Source: Paludibacter sp. (GTDB lineage: Bacteria; Bacteroidota; Bacteroidia; Bacteroidales; Paludibacteraceae). Taken from it: 48,581 nucleotides of DNA. The notes below the pieces were generated by a model that did not search any database, had not been told where the DNA came from, and saw only the letters and a list, made by a program, of their open reading frames with translations. Made by a program: the position numbers and the translations under genes. The DNA lies in assembly GCA_020049515.1 (NCBI GenBank), contig JAIFKQ010000030.1:1-48581 (forward strand). Direction: 5' to 3'. Of this stretch, positions 19,903 through 30,535 are shown piece after piece; the stretch's first letter is position 1; each line of letters starts with the position of its first letter.

Positions 19903-20724
19903 ATGAAATATATGAAACAAATAATAGGCTTTTTGGCAATTTTCAGTATGCTTCTATTCATATCATGTTCAGAAGTGAAAAATATTGCTTATCTCCAAAA
20001 AAGTGAAAAATCAAAAAACATTGCCATTGCACAAAATCAATCTACTGCTTTTTACAACATGCGTATAAAGCCTAAAGACATTTTGAGCATTACTGTGGTA
20101 TCATCAGAGCCCGAAGCTTCAAAGCATTACAATTTAACCGTACCTGAAATTGGGGATCAAAATATGGCAGTTAGTTTATATTCTCAGCCTAGTTTGCAAA
20201 CCTACATTGTGGATAACGATGGAAATATACACTTCCCTGTTTTAGGAATACTAAAAATTAGCTCACTCACTTGTAGTGAATTAGAAGCAATGCTGCAAAA
20301 AAAAATGGCATCGTCTTTTAGTACAGAGCGTCCAATAATCACCATTCGTATAATAAATTATGTAGTAAATATTTTGGGTGAAGTTTCCAAACCAGGCAGA
20401 TACACAACTCAGAATGAACGATTAACGATATTTGAGGCGCTAGCCAATGCGGGTGATTTAACCATATATGGACGGCGGGAAAATGTAAAAATACTACGCG
20501 AAAATGCCAACGGTGTAAAAACAATCATAAACGTGAATTTAAATGATGAAAACATCATCAATTCTGAAGGGTATTTTCTGGAACAAAACGATGTGGTGTA
20601 TGTAGAGCCTAATAAAACAAAATCGAAGGATTCTAAAGTTGGAACAATTGATAACCTCAGTGTTTCAGCCATGTATATACTAATTTCAATTACCAGTCTT
20701 GTTGTCACTTTGCTTAAAAAATAA
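19903..20724 (+). CDS. Polysaccharide export (OPX, Wza-like) lipoprotein (third in window)
   Basis: LFISCSEVKNIAYLQKS lipobox; MRIKPKDILSITVVSSEP; VDNDGNIHFPVLGILKISSLTCSELEAML; LGEVSKPGRYTTQNERLTIFEALANAGDLTIYG. Confidence 0.94.
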   Translation: MKYMKQIIGFLAIFSMLLFISCSEVKNIAYLQKSEKSKNIAIAQNQSTAFYNMRIKPKDILSITVVSSEPEASKHYNLTVPEIGDQNMAVSLYSQPSLQTYIVDNDGNIHFPVLGILKISSLTCSELEAMLQKKMASSFSTERPIITIRIINYVVNILGEVSKPGRYTTQNERLTIFEALANAGDLTIYGRRENVKILRENANGVKTIINVNLNDENIINSEGYFLEQNDVVYVEPNKTKSKDSKVGTIDNLSVSAMYILISITSLVVTLLKK

Positions 20725-20733
20725 TATAATATA

Positions 20734-23100
20734 GTGAAACTTATGAATAATTACACCGACTCTGAAGAAATTTACGAAAAACCAATTGATGTAGTTGGTC
20801 AATTTCTTAAATATGTATTGAACTGGAAATGGTTTTTGTTATCTATGATAGTAAGTATAGGTATTTCAGTGATTTATCTAAAACTTTCAACAGCAATTTA
20901 CGAAGTTAAAACAACTGTATTACTTAAAGATGATAAAAAAGGAGGTGGAATTCCAGAACTGAATGTGTTGAAAGAAATCGGGGTGATAGATGTGAAAAAT
21001 AATGTAGATAACGAACTGGAAGTATTAAAAACAGTGGCGCTTGCCGAACGCGTTATTCGGGATTTAAAACTTTATGTAGGATATGAGAAAATAGGATATT
21101 TCAAAAATGACATTTTATATGGAAGTAATTGTCCCATAAGTATTTCGCTATCTGATGCAGTACTTAGTAATATGAAAAACAACATTGAATTTGAAGTAAA
21201 TATGCATCCACGAGGAGCATTAATATTTACGGGAACTTACTACGATAATGAATATAAAATAAAAGTACCTCCAACTGAAAATGAAGTTATGCTGCCCTTT
21301 GGTAGGGTTTATTTCAAGGTTGGCGATTTTAAACCAATTGAAAGTATGGCCATAAAAGTTACAATACAAAACCCAGCAGAAGTGGCAGAAACGATGTTGA
21401 AAAATATAACGATGGAACTAACGACGAAAAATACATCTGTAGTGAATATTGTGTTAACTACTTCGAGTATTCAGCTTGGAAAAGACTTTTTGGAACGATT
21501 AATAGAGGAGTACAACAATGAAGATGTTAATGAACAGCGACTTATGGCTGCTAATACTGCCGGATTTATAGATAATCGACTTATACAATTAACAAAAGAG
21601 CTGAATGATGTAGAATCGCAAGTAGAGAATTATAAACAAGAACAAGGTTTGACAAGCATTAACTCGGAGGCCAACATGTATATACAACAAACTGGGGCTT
21701 ATGAACAAAAACTGCTTGAAGTGGAAACTCAATTGGCCATTGTAACTGATATTGACGAATATATTCACAAAAAAGAGAACCGATTACAATTACTTCCAAC
21801 TAATACAGGCATTAAAAGTGAAAGTTTAAGTACCTTAATATCAGAATACAACAAATTATTACTTGAACGCAGGCGCTTGTCACGGATTGCATCCAACTCC
21901 AATCAAGCAATGTTAACATTAAATGAGAAAATTGAATCTATGATTAGTAGCATTTGGTCAACCGTTCGGAGCGAAAGAGGAAGTTGGGAAATAGCAAGGC
22001 AAGATTTACTTGGAAAAAACCGGCAAAATACGGTTCGAATTCAAGCTATTCCTCGCCAAGAAAGAGAATATACAGAAATAAAACGGCAACAAAATATCAA
22101 GGAAGCCCTGTTTTTATATCTGCTACAGAAAAAAGAAGAAAATTATGTGAAAATATCTATGATTGAACCAAAATCTAAAATGATAGACAAAGCGAGAAGT
22201 GATGGTAATCCTATTTCGCCCAAGAAGTCATTAGTTCTATTGTTAGCCTTCGTGTTAGGATTGGTGCTACCAATAATAGGCATAAATATATATGATTTAC
22301 TGCGGTATGAAATAGAAAATAAGGAGGAGTTGGAGAAACTTTCAATCGTTCCAGTATTGGGTGAAATACTGAAAAGTTCACATTTAACCAATGTTGTTAT
22401 TCAAGAAAAAAACACAGACAGTTTTTCAGAAATGATTCGTCTGCTGCGTACAAATTTATTATTTATACTTGATAACAAAGAAAAGAAAGTTATCAATATA
22501 TTATCGAGCAGCCAAGGGGAAGGAAAGACATTTACAACTATAAATTTGGGTTTAAGTTTGGCGCTATTAGATAAAAAAGTATTGATAATTGGGTTGGATA
22601 TTCGCAAACCTAAACTTGGAGAATACATGGGATTAGAAAATGAGCAGGGCATAACTTTGTTTTTGTCGGGTAATTTATCGCAGAAAAAACTCATAAAACC
22701 TTCTGGAATCCACCCAAATTTATCTATTATAACAGCAGGACCAACACCTCCAAATCCAAATGAGTTATTGGCTAAACCACTGCTGGACAACCTAATGACA
22801 GAACTCCGCGATGAGTACGATTATATAATTTTGGATACGGCTCCAGTGGGATTAGTATCTGACAGTTTAGTTATCAATCGGTTTGCCGACGTTAGTTTAT
22901 ATATTGTAAGGGTGGCATTTACACATAAAAAAGACGTAGAAAATGCTACTATCCTTTACAATAGCAAAAAAATAAACAACATGTATTTTGTACTTAATGG
23001 TTCCGAAGAAAATAGAAATACATATCGGTATGGTTACGGCAAAAAAAACAGATATGGATATGGAAATGAATCAGAAAAAGCGCCAAAAAACAAGAAATAA
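20734..23100 (+). CDS. Wzc-like polysaccharide co-polymerase / BY-kinase (second in window)
   Basis: Wzz N-terminus; Walker A SSSQGEGKTFT, A' VLIIGLDIRKPKLGEY, Walker B EYDYIILDTAPVGLVSD; tyrosine-rich tail YRYGYGKKNRYGYG. Confidence 0.95.
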   Translation: MKLMNNYTDSEEIYEKPIDVVGQFLKYVLNWKWFLLSMIVSIGISVIYLKLSTAIYEVKTTVLLKDDKKGGGIPELNVLKEIGVIDVKNNVDNELEVLKTVALAERVIRDLKLYVGYEKIGYFKNDILYGSNCPISISLSDAVLSNMKNNIEFEVNMHPRGALIFTGTYYDNEYKIKVPPTENEVMLPFGRVYFKVGDFKPIESMAIKVTIQNPAEVAETMLKNITMELTTKNTSVVNIVLTTSSIQLGKDFLERLIEEYNNEDVNEQRLMAANTAGFIDNRLIQLTKELNDVESQVENYKQEQGLTSINSEANMYIQQTGAYEQKLLEVETQLAIVTDIDEYIHKKENRLQLLPTNTGIKSESLSTLISEYNKLLLERRRLSRIASNSNQAMLTLNEKIESMISSIWSTVRSERGSWEIARQDLLGKNRQNTVRIQAIPRQEREYTEIKRQQNIKEALFLYLLQKKEENYVKISMIEPKSKMIDKARSDGNPISPKKSLVLLLAFVLGLVLPIIGINIYDLLRYEIENKEELEKLSIVPVLGEILKSSHLTNVVIQEKNTDSFSEMIRLLRTNLLFILDNKEKKVINILSSSQGEGKTFTTINLGLSLALLDKKVLIIGLDIRKPKLGEYMGLENEQGITLFLSGNLSQKKLIKPSGIHPNLSIITAGPTPPNPNELLAKPLLDNLMTELRDEYDYIILDTAPVGLVSDSLVINRFADVSLYIVRVAFTHKKDVENATILYNSKKINNMYFVLNGSEENRNTYRYGYGKKNRYGYGNESEKAPKNKK

Positions 23101-24485
23101 TGATAGTAACCAAGTACTTGCCAAAAAGCATTAATGACTACTACGATGGCTTCTTTGTAAAAGGGCATCCTCGAAGTTTAGAAGCAAAAAGGAACATCGC
23201 AGGATCATTTTTAATAAAGGGGGTAAGTATTGCAATAAGTTTGGTTATGGTTCCCATGACAATTAATTATGTAAATCCCTCCCAATATGGCATTTGGCTC
23301 ACATTAAGCTCAATTATTGCCTGGGTAAGTTTTTTTGATATTGGATTTACTAATGGGTTTAGAAATAAATTTGCAATTGCACTGTCGGAAGGAAATACTT
23401 TGCTGGCTCGACATTATGTGAGCACTACATATTTAACATTAAGTGCCATTTTTGTCACTGTTTGGATACTGTTTTGTATATCAAATTTTTGGATTGATTG
23501 GGGCAGTATTCTAAATATCGACAGTGTTGCAGCTTCAGAAGTTAGTATAGTGGCAATTATTGTGTTTACATATTTTTGCATGCAGTTTGTACTCAAAATT
23601 CTAACTACAATTATTACAGCCGATCAAAAGCCAGCAACAGCCTCATTGATAGACACATTAAGTCAAATTCTATCGCTTGTATTGATATTTCTACTCACAA
23701 AATACACAAGGGGCTCGTTAATAAATCTTTCAATTGCACTAAGCGTATCACCCATTATTGTACTAGTAATTGCCAGTTTTTGGTTTTTCAGTCATAATTA
23801 CAAAGCATACAAACCTTCTCTAAAATTCGCAAAATTCAACTATATAAAAGACCTTCTAAATCTGGGTTTTATATTTTTTATAATTCAAATTGCAGGAATT
23901 ATTCAGTATCAGACAACAAATTTTTTAATTGCTCATTATTTTGGAACTTATGAGGTAACCTCCTATAATATTGCATATAAATACTTTTCGGTTTTAGGTA
24001 TGGCATTTTCCATTTTAATACTTCCATTTTGGTCGGCAGTAACAGAAGCATATCAAAAATCGGACATAACATGGATTATAGAGGCAAAAAATAAATACTT
24101 AAAAATATGGATGCTGCTTCTAATATTTGGTTTATCAATGCTTGTAATGTCGTCGCGCGTTTACGACCTTTGGATAGGGAAAGCGGTGGTAAACATTCCG
24201 TTTCAAGTAAGTTTATGGACCTTTATTTTTACTATATCTGCTGCATTTACAAGTATTTATGTATCTATAACCAATGGAATTGGCGCTATTAGACTACAGT
24301 TTTACATTTGTATGATTTCACCGGTCATATTTTTAGGTACATCATATCTATTTATAAAATACTTTTCGTGGGGAATAACTTCAATATTAATTGCATCGGT
24401 ACTTTCTAATATCAATGGAATAATAGTAGCTCCAATTCAATGTAATAAAATTTTGAAAGGACAGAAAGGAATTTGGATAAAATGA
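23100..24485 (+). CDS. Wzx-like polysaccharide flippase (MOP/PST family)
   Basis: About 12 hydrophobic segments; GSFLIKGVSIAISLVMVPMTINYVNPSQYGIWLTLSSIIAWVSFFDIGFTNGFRNKFA; start codon overlaps the stop of the upstream gene by 1 nt (TAATG). Confidence 0.92.
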   Translation: MIVTKYLPKSINDYYDGFFVKGHPRSLEAKRNIAGSFLIKGVSIAISLVMVPMTINYVNPSQYGIWLTLSSIIAWVSFFDIGFTNGFRNKFAIALSEGNTLLARHYVSTTYLTLSAIFVTVWILFCISNFWIDWGSILNIDSVAASEVSIVAIIVFTYFCMQFVLKILTTIITADQKPATASLIDTLSQILSLVLIFLLTKYTRGSLINLSIALSVSPIIVLVIASFWFFSHNYKAYKPSLKFAKFNYIKDLLNLGFIFFIIQIAGIIQYQTTNFLIAHYFGTYEVTSYNIAYKYFSVLGMAFSILILPFWSAVTEAYQKSDITWIIEAKNKYLKIWMLLLIFGLSMLVMSSRVYDLWIGKAVVNIPFQVSLWTFIFTISAAFTSIYVSITNGIGAIRLQFYICMISPVIFLGTSYLFIKYFSWGITSILIASVLSNINGIIVAPIQCNKILKGQKGIWIK

Positions 24486-24541
24486 AAAATTTCGAGTATA
24501 AAATACAGAGTATTTTATACTCAAAATAAATACAAAAAAAA

Positions 24542-25621
24542 ATGAACATATTATTTGATCATCAAGCATTTGGTCCCAGATTTGGAGGTATAGCTCGTTA
24601 TCATTACGAGCTTTTAAAGGGTTTACAAAAACACGAACATGAAGCATATATTTCAAGCATTTTTTCCGAAAATGAGTATCTTCTGAACGATAAACAATTT
24701 AACATGCTCCATCCGTTGGCAAACAAAAGATTTTATGGCAGTTATCAATTATTGGAGCTATTTGAAACTATAAATAAACATTTTTCCATTCGCAATATAA
24801 AAAAAAAACAATTCGACATTTTTCATCCTACTTATTATTCACCATATTTTCTCAAAAAACTCAACAAACCATTTGTATTGACTGTGCATGATTTCGTACA
24901 CGAAAAATATGATAAAACAAATAAAGATGTAGCAAACAAAAGGTTATTAATAGAAAAAGCTGACAAAATAATTGCTATAAGTGAAAACACCAAAGCAGAT
25001 ATAATTGAATACTACCGAGCGCCGGAGGCTAAAATTAAGGTTGTGTATCATGGGTACCACAAACCAAACATAAATGAATACACTGAAAGCGAGTTCGCAA
25101 ATTATATTTTATTTGTAGGTAAAAGAAATGGGTACAAAAATTTTGAGCGATTTATAAAAGTAATTTCTAGGTTATTTTCTAACTATAATTCGTTAAAATT
25201 AATATGTACCGGCAATCCATTTAACGAATATGAAATTGAACTTATAGCAGAATTAAATATAACAAATCAAATAGTTCAAATTTCGGCAGACGAAAATACG
25301 CTAAATACCTTATACAAAAATGCGATAATGTTGGTATTTCCATCACTATATGAGGGATTTGGAATGCCAATACTAGAAGCATTTGCCAATAATTGTCCAA
25401 TTTGTATTAGTAATACTAGTTGCTTTCCGGAAATAGCACAGAATGCTGCCGAATACTTCGACCCGTTTTCGGAAGATTCGATGTACGAAGCAATACATAA
25501 AGTTTTGAATAACGAAAATATAAAAGCAGAATTAATTAGAAATGGACAAAAAAGATTATTAAACTTTTCGTGGGAAAAAACAACTAAAGAAACCATCGAA
25601 GTTTATCATAGTTTATTGTAA
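24542..25621 (+). CDS. Glycosyltransferase family 4-like
   Basis: RFGGIARYHYELLKGL, VTVHDFVHEKY, SENTKADIIEYY, LVFPSLYEGFGMPILEAFANNCPICISNTSCFPEIAQNAAEYFDPFSED. Confidence 0.93.
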   Translation: MNILFDHQAFGPRFGGIARYHYELLKGLQKHEHEAYISSIFSENEYLLNDKQFNMLHPLANKRFYGSYQLLELFETINKHFSIRNIKKKQFDIFHPTYYSPYFLKKLNKPFVLTVHDFVHEKYDKTNKDVANKRLLIEKADKIIAISENTKADIIEYYRAPEAKIKVVYHGYHKPNINEYTESEFANYILFVGKRNGYKNFERFIKVISRLFSNYNSLKLICTGNPFNEYEIELIAELNITNQIVQISADENTLNTLYKNAIMLVFPSLYEGFGMPILEAFANNCPICISNTSCFPEIAQNAAEYFDPFSEDSMYEAIHKVLNNENIKAELIRNGQKRLLNFSWEKTTKETIEVYHSLL

Positions 25622-25653
25622 TACAACGATTTAAAAAATAAAAGAACAATAAA

Positions 25654-26910
25654 ATGGCTCTAATAAATAAACATATAAAACCAAACAATTTAGAGAAACA
25701 AGAAAAGTATTTAAATATTTTTTGGGCAGGGTTTATTATTTATACCCTAAGTAATATTTTCTCTACTACAGGTAAGTTTGACTATGTGGTACTACAGGGC
25801 ATTCAATCACTTGGATTATTGATAATTATTTTTCCATTAAAAAATTTGATACGTTTACAATTTACAAATAAGTACTTACGGATAGTTTATATGTGTTATT
25901 TATGTTGGACATGGTTGGTAGTGATTAGAGGATTTTCATTCGACTATGTATTTATCAAATTCATGCTCTTTGATGCTAAGTTTGGCATGCTACCCTATTT
26001 TGCACCGTTAATTTTATTGTTTCATAAAAATCAATTATTTTACAAAAAACTATTTGATGTAATAATCATACTTTCAGCATTTTATATCGTTTATGATATT
26101 CTTTTTATTTCAGAATTACTCAATTCAGACCGTGAAAGTTATTTAAGTACTAGCATTGTGGAACACTCAACACAATTAAGTATATCGGCTGGTTTTATAC
26201 TACTCACTTACCGTTATCATTCATTTAAAATAAACATATTTTCTATACTCGTAATTCTAGCCACGCTATATTTTGTAGTATTTAGAGCACGTAGAGGACT
26301 TGTTTTCATATACTTAACTATTTCATGTTTTTCATATATTATCTATTTACTTTATTCAAATAAAAAATACTTGGTAGTAATATCATCAATTTTGATATTA
26401 TTTATTGGCTTCGACACGGTAAAAGCTAACCTTCAAAACAGGCATTATGGGGCTTTAAGCTTTTTGCTCGAGCGCGGTATTGAAGATACAAGAACGGGAG
26501 TAGAAAAGTCATTTTACGCAGATATGAAAACTGCTGACTGGATAGTTGGAAAAAGTATAAATGGTAAATATTTCAGTCCTGGCATAGAGGAGAATCAAAT
26601 GACCAATTACAGATACGCTATAGAAACAGGATATTTACAAATAATTCTCAGAGGCGGAATTATCAGTCTTATTCTAATTTTGATGATTGCAGTGCCAGCC
26701 ATTTTTCTTAGTTTTTTCTATGCGCGAAATTTATTATCAAAAGCAGCAGGAATATGGATATTACTGTGGCTATTCTATTTATATCCAGCAACAATGGAAT
26801 CATTTTCACTCTATTATCTAATTTTCTGGATTTCAATAGGAATATGCTATTCAAAATATACGAGAAATTTACCAGAGAAATCAGTGTTAAATAAATATCA
26901 AAATCTATAA
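25654..26910 (+). CDS. Wzy-like O-antigen/EPS polymerase (multi-TM)
   Basis: About 10 TM segments, large periplasmic loop with RGIEDTRTGVEKSFYADMKTADWIVGKSINGKYFSPG..., position in cluster. Confidence 0.78.
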   Translation: MALINKHIKPNNLEKQEKYLNIFWAGFIIYTLSNIFSTTGKFDYVVLQGIQSLGLLIIIFPLKNLIRLQFTNKYLRIVYMCYLCWTWLVVIRGFSFDYVFIKFMLFDAKFGMLPYFAPLILLFHKNQLFYKKLFDVIIILSAFYIVYDILFISELLNSDRESYLSTSIVEHSTQLSISAGFILLTYRYHSFKINIFSILVILATLYFVVFRARRGLVFIYLTISCFSYIIYLLYSNKKYLVVISSILILFIGFDTVKANLQNRHYGALSFLLERGIEDTRTGVEKSFYADMKTADWIVGKSINGKYFSPGIEENQMTNYRYAIETGYLQIILRGGIISLILILMIAVPAIFLSFFYARNLLSKAAGIWILLWLFYLYPATMESFSLYYLIFWISIGICYSKYTRNLPEKSVLNKYQNL

Positions 26911-26967
26911 TAATACTATGTTACGCTTATTTCCTAAAATCAATAGAATCATAAAACTCTAATCAAT

Positions 26968-28284
26968 ATGGATTTACCTAAAGTTTTAATAATCGGACAA
27001 TCATTTAACAACGATACTGGTGGTGGAATTACATTAACAAATCTGTTTAAAGGTTGGGATAGAAATAAAATAGCTGTAGCCTGTTCTGGATACCTATTAG
27101 TTGGAAACATTGATACAGAGGTATGTAATAATTATTATCAATTGGGACACAAAGAGCATAAATTTAAATTTCCGTTTCATCTTCTACAACGAAAATATAC
27201 TTCGGGTATATTGAAGTTTGACAATAATCGAGTACAAAAAATAGTTGTTCCAAAATCGAAATTTAGAATTTCGTTGATAGTAAATGTATTTTTCCCATTT
27301 CTTGAATACATTGGTGTATTTCAAATGATTAACCGCGTGAAATTATCCAATGATTTTTGCAATTGGCTTGATGAATATAAACCAGATGTGATTTATGATC
27401 AAACAGCTTCTAGGGCTGGGGTTTTATTTTGTCTTTCTGTACAGTCTTATCTTAACAAACCACTTATTTTTCACATGATGGATGATTGGCCTTCTACGCT
27501 CAATGACAATGGATTACGGGCTAAATACTGGAAAAAAAAGATTGATCGCGAATTTCGTACGTTGTTAGACAAAGCATCTATTCTATTGAGCATCAGTGAC
27601 GAAATGGCTGCAGAATATAAAATTAGGTACAATAAGAATTTTGTAACGTTTCATAACGCCATCGATTTGAAGTTTTGGAAAAACCACCAACGGAATCATT
27701 ACGAGTTAAGTGCCAATGCTACAATACTATATGCAGGAAGAACGGGTTTAGGGATTGATACGTCACTGGAGCTATTTGCAAAAGCTATAACTAGTGTAAA
27801 CGAAGAGCTAAATATGAGTATGAAATTTATCCTTCAAACTCCAGAAAGACCTTACTGGCTAAAAAAGTACAAAAATATAGAACATAAGAGATTTGTACCT
27901 TATGAAAACTTACCAAAGGTTTTTGCGGAGTCAGACCTTTTGCTTTTACCTTATGATTTTTCGGTAAATGCTATAAAATTCATTAAGCTATCGATGCCTA
28001 CCAAAGCACCCGAATATATGATTAGTGGCACACCAATACTTATTTTTGCACCTGAAATAACTGCAGTTGCTAAATATGCCAATAAATTTAATTGGGCTAA
28101 AACAATAACTAACAACAACTTGAGCGAAATAAAAACCGCCATATTACAAATAATAACTAATAAAGAGTTAAGAAAATATTACGCAGAAAATGCTATAAAA
28201 ACGGCAGAAAAAAACCACAATTCCAGCTTTATTACTTATAAGTTTAGGAGTATTATTTGTTCAATTGCTAATTCTATTGAATAA
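26968..28284 (+). CDS. Glycosyltransferase (GT-B, GT4-like)
   Basis: GQSFNNDTGGGITLTNLFKGW, HMMDDWPSTL, ILYAGRTGLGIDTSLELFAKAI, LPKVFAESDLLLLPYDF...PTKAPEYMISGTPILIFAP. Confidence 0.85.
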   Translation: MDLPKVLIIGQSFNNDTGGGITLTNLFKGWDRNKIAVACSGYLLVGNIDTEVCNNYYQLGHKEHKFKFPFHLLQRKYTSGILKFDNNRVQKIVVPKSKFRISLIVNVFFPFLEYIGVFQMINRVKLSNDFCNWLDEYKPDVIYDQTASRAGVLFCLSVQSYLNKPLIFHMMDDWPSTLNDNGLRAKYWKKKIDREFRTLLDKASILLSISDEMAAEYKIRYNKNFVTFHNAIDLKFWKNHQRNHYELSANATILYAGRTGLGIDTSLELFAKAITSVNEELNMSMKFILQTPERPYWLKKYKNIEHKRFVPYENLPKVFAESDLLLLPYDFSVNAIKFIKLSMPTKAPEYMISGTPILIFAPEITAVAKYANKFNWAKTITNNNLSEIKTAILQIITNKELRKYYAENAIKTAEKNHNSSFITYKFRSIICSIANSIE

Positions 28285-28368
28285 AATAAATATCTTAACA
28301 ACAATAATTTATATAAATTTTAGTGCAATATGCTTCATTGAATAGTTGTTCACACAAAACAAATAAAA

Positions 28369-29271
28369 ATGGATAACCAATTGAAATTAAACCAAATAGC
28401 CGTACTTATAACTTGTCATAACCGGAAGACAAAAACGTTAGCATGTTTAACTTCTTTGCACAATTGCTCGATGCCAGCAGATTATTCGTATGCAGTATTT
28501 CTGGTGGATGATGGTTGTATTGATGGAACTAGTGATGAGGTAAAAAAGCATTTTCCATTAGTCAGTATTATTAAAGGAGATGGAAATCTATTTTGGGCTG
28601 GTGGAATGCGCAAAGCTTGGAATGCTGCTTTAGATTTGGAAGTATTTAGTGCTTTTTTGCTACTTAACGACGATGTTGAATTGGAGAAAAACTGCTTGAA
28701 ATACTTAATTAATACGCACAAATTTTCGTTATCAGAAACAGGAAAAAGTGGAATATATGTAGGCTCAACGGCAGAAAAAATAAATAAAAAAATTTCTTAT
28801 GGTGGACATATTATTACAAAAAATCATTTTGTAATGAGAAGCTACATGATACTTCCAACAGAAACACCACAAGTTTGCCATTTTGCAAACGCTAATATTA
28901 TGTGGGTAAGCAATGAGGTTGTAAAACAAGTAGGAATTTTCGACAACTATTATTCTCACGGTATTGCCGATTTTGATTACACCCTTGTAGCTTATAAACA
29001 GAAAATACCATTATGGGTAACACCCAATATATGTGGGTATTGTGAAAATGATCATGACAAAAATTGGTTATCCTCGAATGCCTCGCTTAGATTGCGCATT
29101 CTGTTTTTAAAAAGTAAAACGGGGTTGGCTTATAAAGAATACCTGTATTATATACGCAAGCATTTTATACTATCTTATCCATATTCATTTACAATGTTAT
29201 GGCTGAAAACACTATTTCCCACACTATGGGATTTGAAAAACAAAATAAATAAAACAGAGATTGAAAAATAA
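28369..29271 (+). CDS. Glycosyltransferase family 2
   Basis: AVLITCHNRKTKTLACLTSL, FLVDDGCIDGTSDEV, GDGNLFWAGGMRKAWNAAL, LLLNDDVEL. Confidence 0.92.
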   Translation: MDNQLKLNQIAVLITCHNRKTKTLACLTSLHNCSMPADYSYAVFLVDDGCIDGTSDEVKKHFPLVSIIKGDGNLFWAGGMRKAWNAALDLEVFSAFLLLNDDVELEKNCLKYLINTHKFSLSETGKSGIYVGSTAEKINKKISYGGHIITKNHFVMRSYMILPTETPQVCHFANANIMWVSNEVVKQVGIFDNYYSHGIADFDYTLVAYKQKIPLWVTPNICGYCENDHDKNWLSSNASLRLRILFLKSKTGLAYKEYLYYIRKHFILSYPYSFTMLWLKTLFPTLWDLKNKINKTEIEK

Positions 29272-29443
29272 TATCCCAAAAAAATCAGAATAAAAAAAAT
29301 GGAGATGTAAAAACCATCAAAATAGATAAAAAATACTGTTCAAATAAATAGGTTTGAGATGGAAAACAGCAGTTCACAAACTTCTTTCAAAGAGAACAAA
29401 TAATTTATAATTTATACACTTTCAAAATTTTAAAATTAAATGT

Positions 29444-30445
29444 ATGAATTCAATTGAATGTAGAAAAGGTTTACCCACAGAGTATGAGTTATTTTTGATA
29501 AATAAATACAATTCATTTATTACTACTTGTAGATATATAGAAGTTTATTATCCATTATACGATATAAACTATATACTAATTTTTGAAGATGATAAATTGG
29601 ACGAATTGATAGTATTTGGTAATAAGGGGAACACTTCAATCTGTTTTAATTCATTGGTGTATATAAAACAAAATGTTGTGGAGGAGTTTCTAAAAATAAT
29701 ATTTAAAAAATTTCAATTTATAAATAAAATAAAAATTGAGGCATCTTACTTTCATTATAATTTAAAAAAAACACTTTTATTATCAAAATCAGATAATCAA
29801 ATATTGAATTTGCCATCATCCATTGAGAGTTATTATTTAGAACTTGGGTATCATACGCGAAAAAATATCAGAAATCGAAAAGTGAGGTTGTTGAGAGACT
29901 ACAAAAACGTAAATTTCATTACCAAGTATGGCAATGAAATAGAAGAGAAGATAGTAGATAAAATAATTCAATTGAATACAAACAGAATGATTCAGAAAGG
30001 AAAAATACCTGGCATAGACCAAAATTATAGAGACAATATTTATAGATACTCACAGCATTATGGATGTGTGAGTTACATCGAAATAGATGGCATTTTGGTA
30101 GCAGGTTGCATTGCTACAATACTTAACAAAGAGATATTTTTGCATGTAATTGCCCATGATAATAATTTATCAAAATACAATGTAGGAGAAGTTTGCATCG
30201 TAAATTATATTGAATACTCGATTAATAAAGGAATGACAACATTTCAATTTTTATGGGGTGAAACAGAATTGAAAAAACGGTTTTTAGCAAAGTCGCATGT
30301 ATTATATTCATATTGCGTCTATCGAGCTTATTCACTGGATTTCATTTTAAAACTTATAAAAAGAATATTTTATGATTCAATAATTCAATTTAAAAATCTC
30401 ACTTTTTCAACAGATTTGAGAAAAGCGATAAAAAAGTTGTATTAA
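29444..30445 (+). CDS. GNAT/BioF2-like acyltransferase (PF13480-like), paralog A
   Basis: GLPTEYELFLINKYNSFITTCRYIEVYYP...HTRKNIRNRKVRLLRDYKNVNFITKYG...YIEIDGILVAGCIATILNKEIFLHVIAHDNNLSKYNVGE...FLWGETELKKRFLAK. Confidence 0.75.
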   Translation: MNSIECRKGLPTEYELFLINKYNSFITTCRYIEVYYPLYDINYILIFEDDKLDELIVFGNKGNTSICFNSLVYIKQNVVEEFLKIIFKKFQFINKIKIEASYFHYNLKKTLLLSKSDNQILNLPSSIESYYLELGYHTRKNIRNRKVRLLRDYKNVNFITKYGNEIEEKIVDKIIQLNTNRMIQKGKIPGIDQNYRDNIYRYSQHYGCVSYIEIDGILVAGCIATILNKEIFLHVIAHDNNLSKYNVGEVCIVNYIEYSINKGMTTFQFLWGETELKKRFLAKSHVLYSYCVYRAYSLDFILKLIKRIFYDSIIQFKNLTFSTDLRKAIKKLY

Positions 30446-30535
30446 AGGATATATTTACATAAATCATATTGCAAAAACTTTTTTGATTTGGAATTTTCTA
30501 AAAATTGAGATGAAAAATATAAAACAAACTACTAC

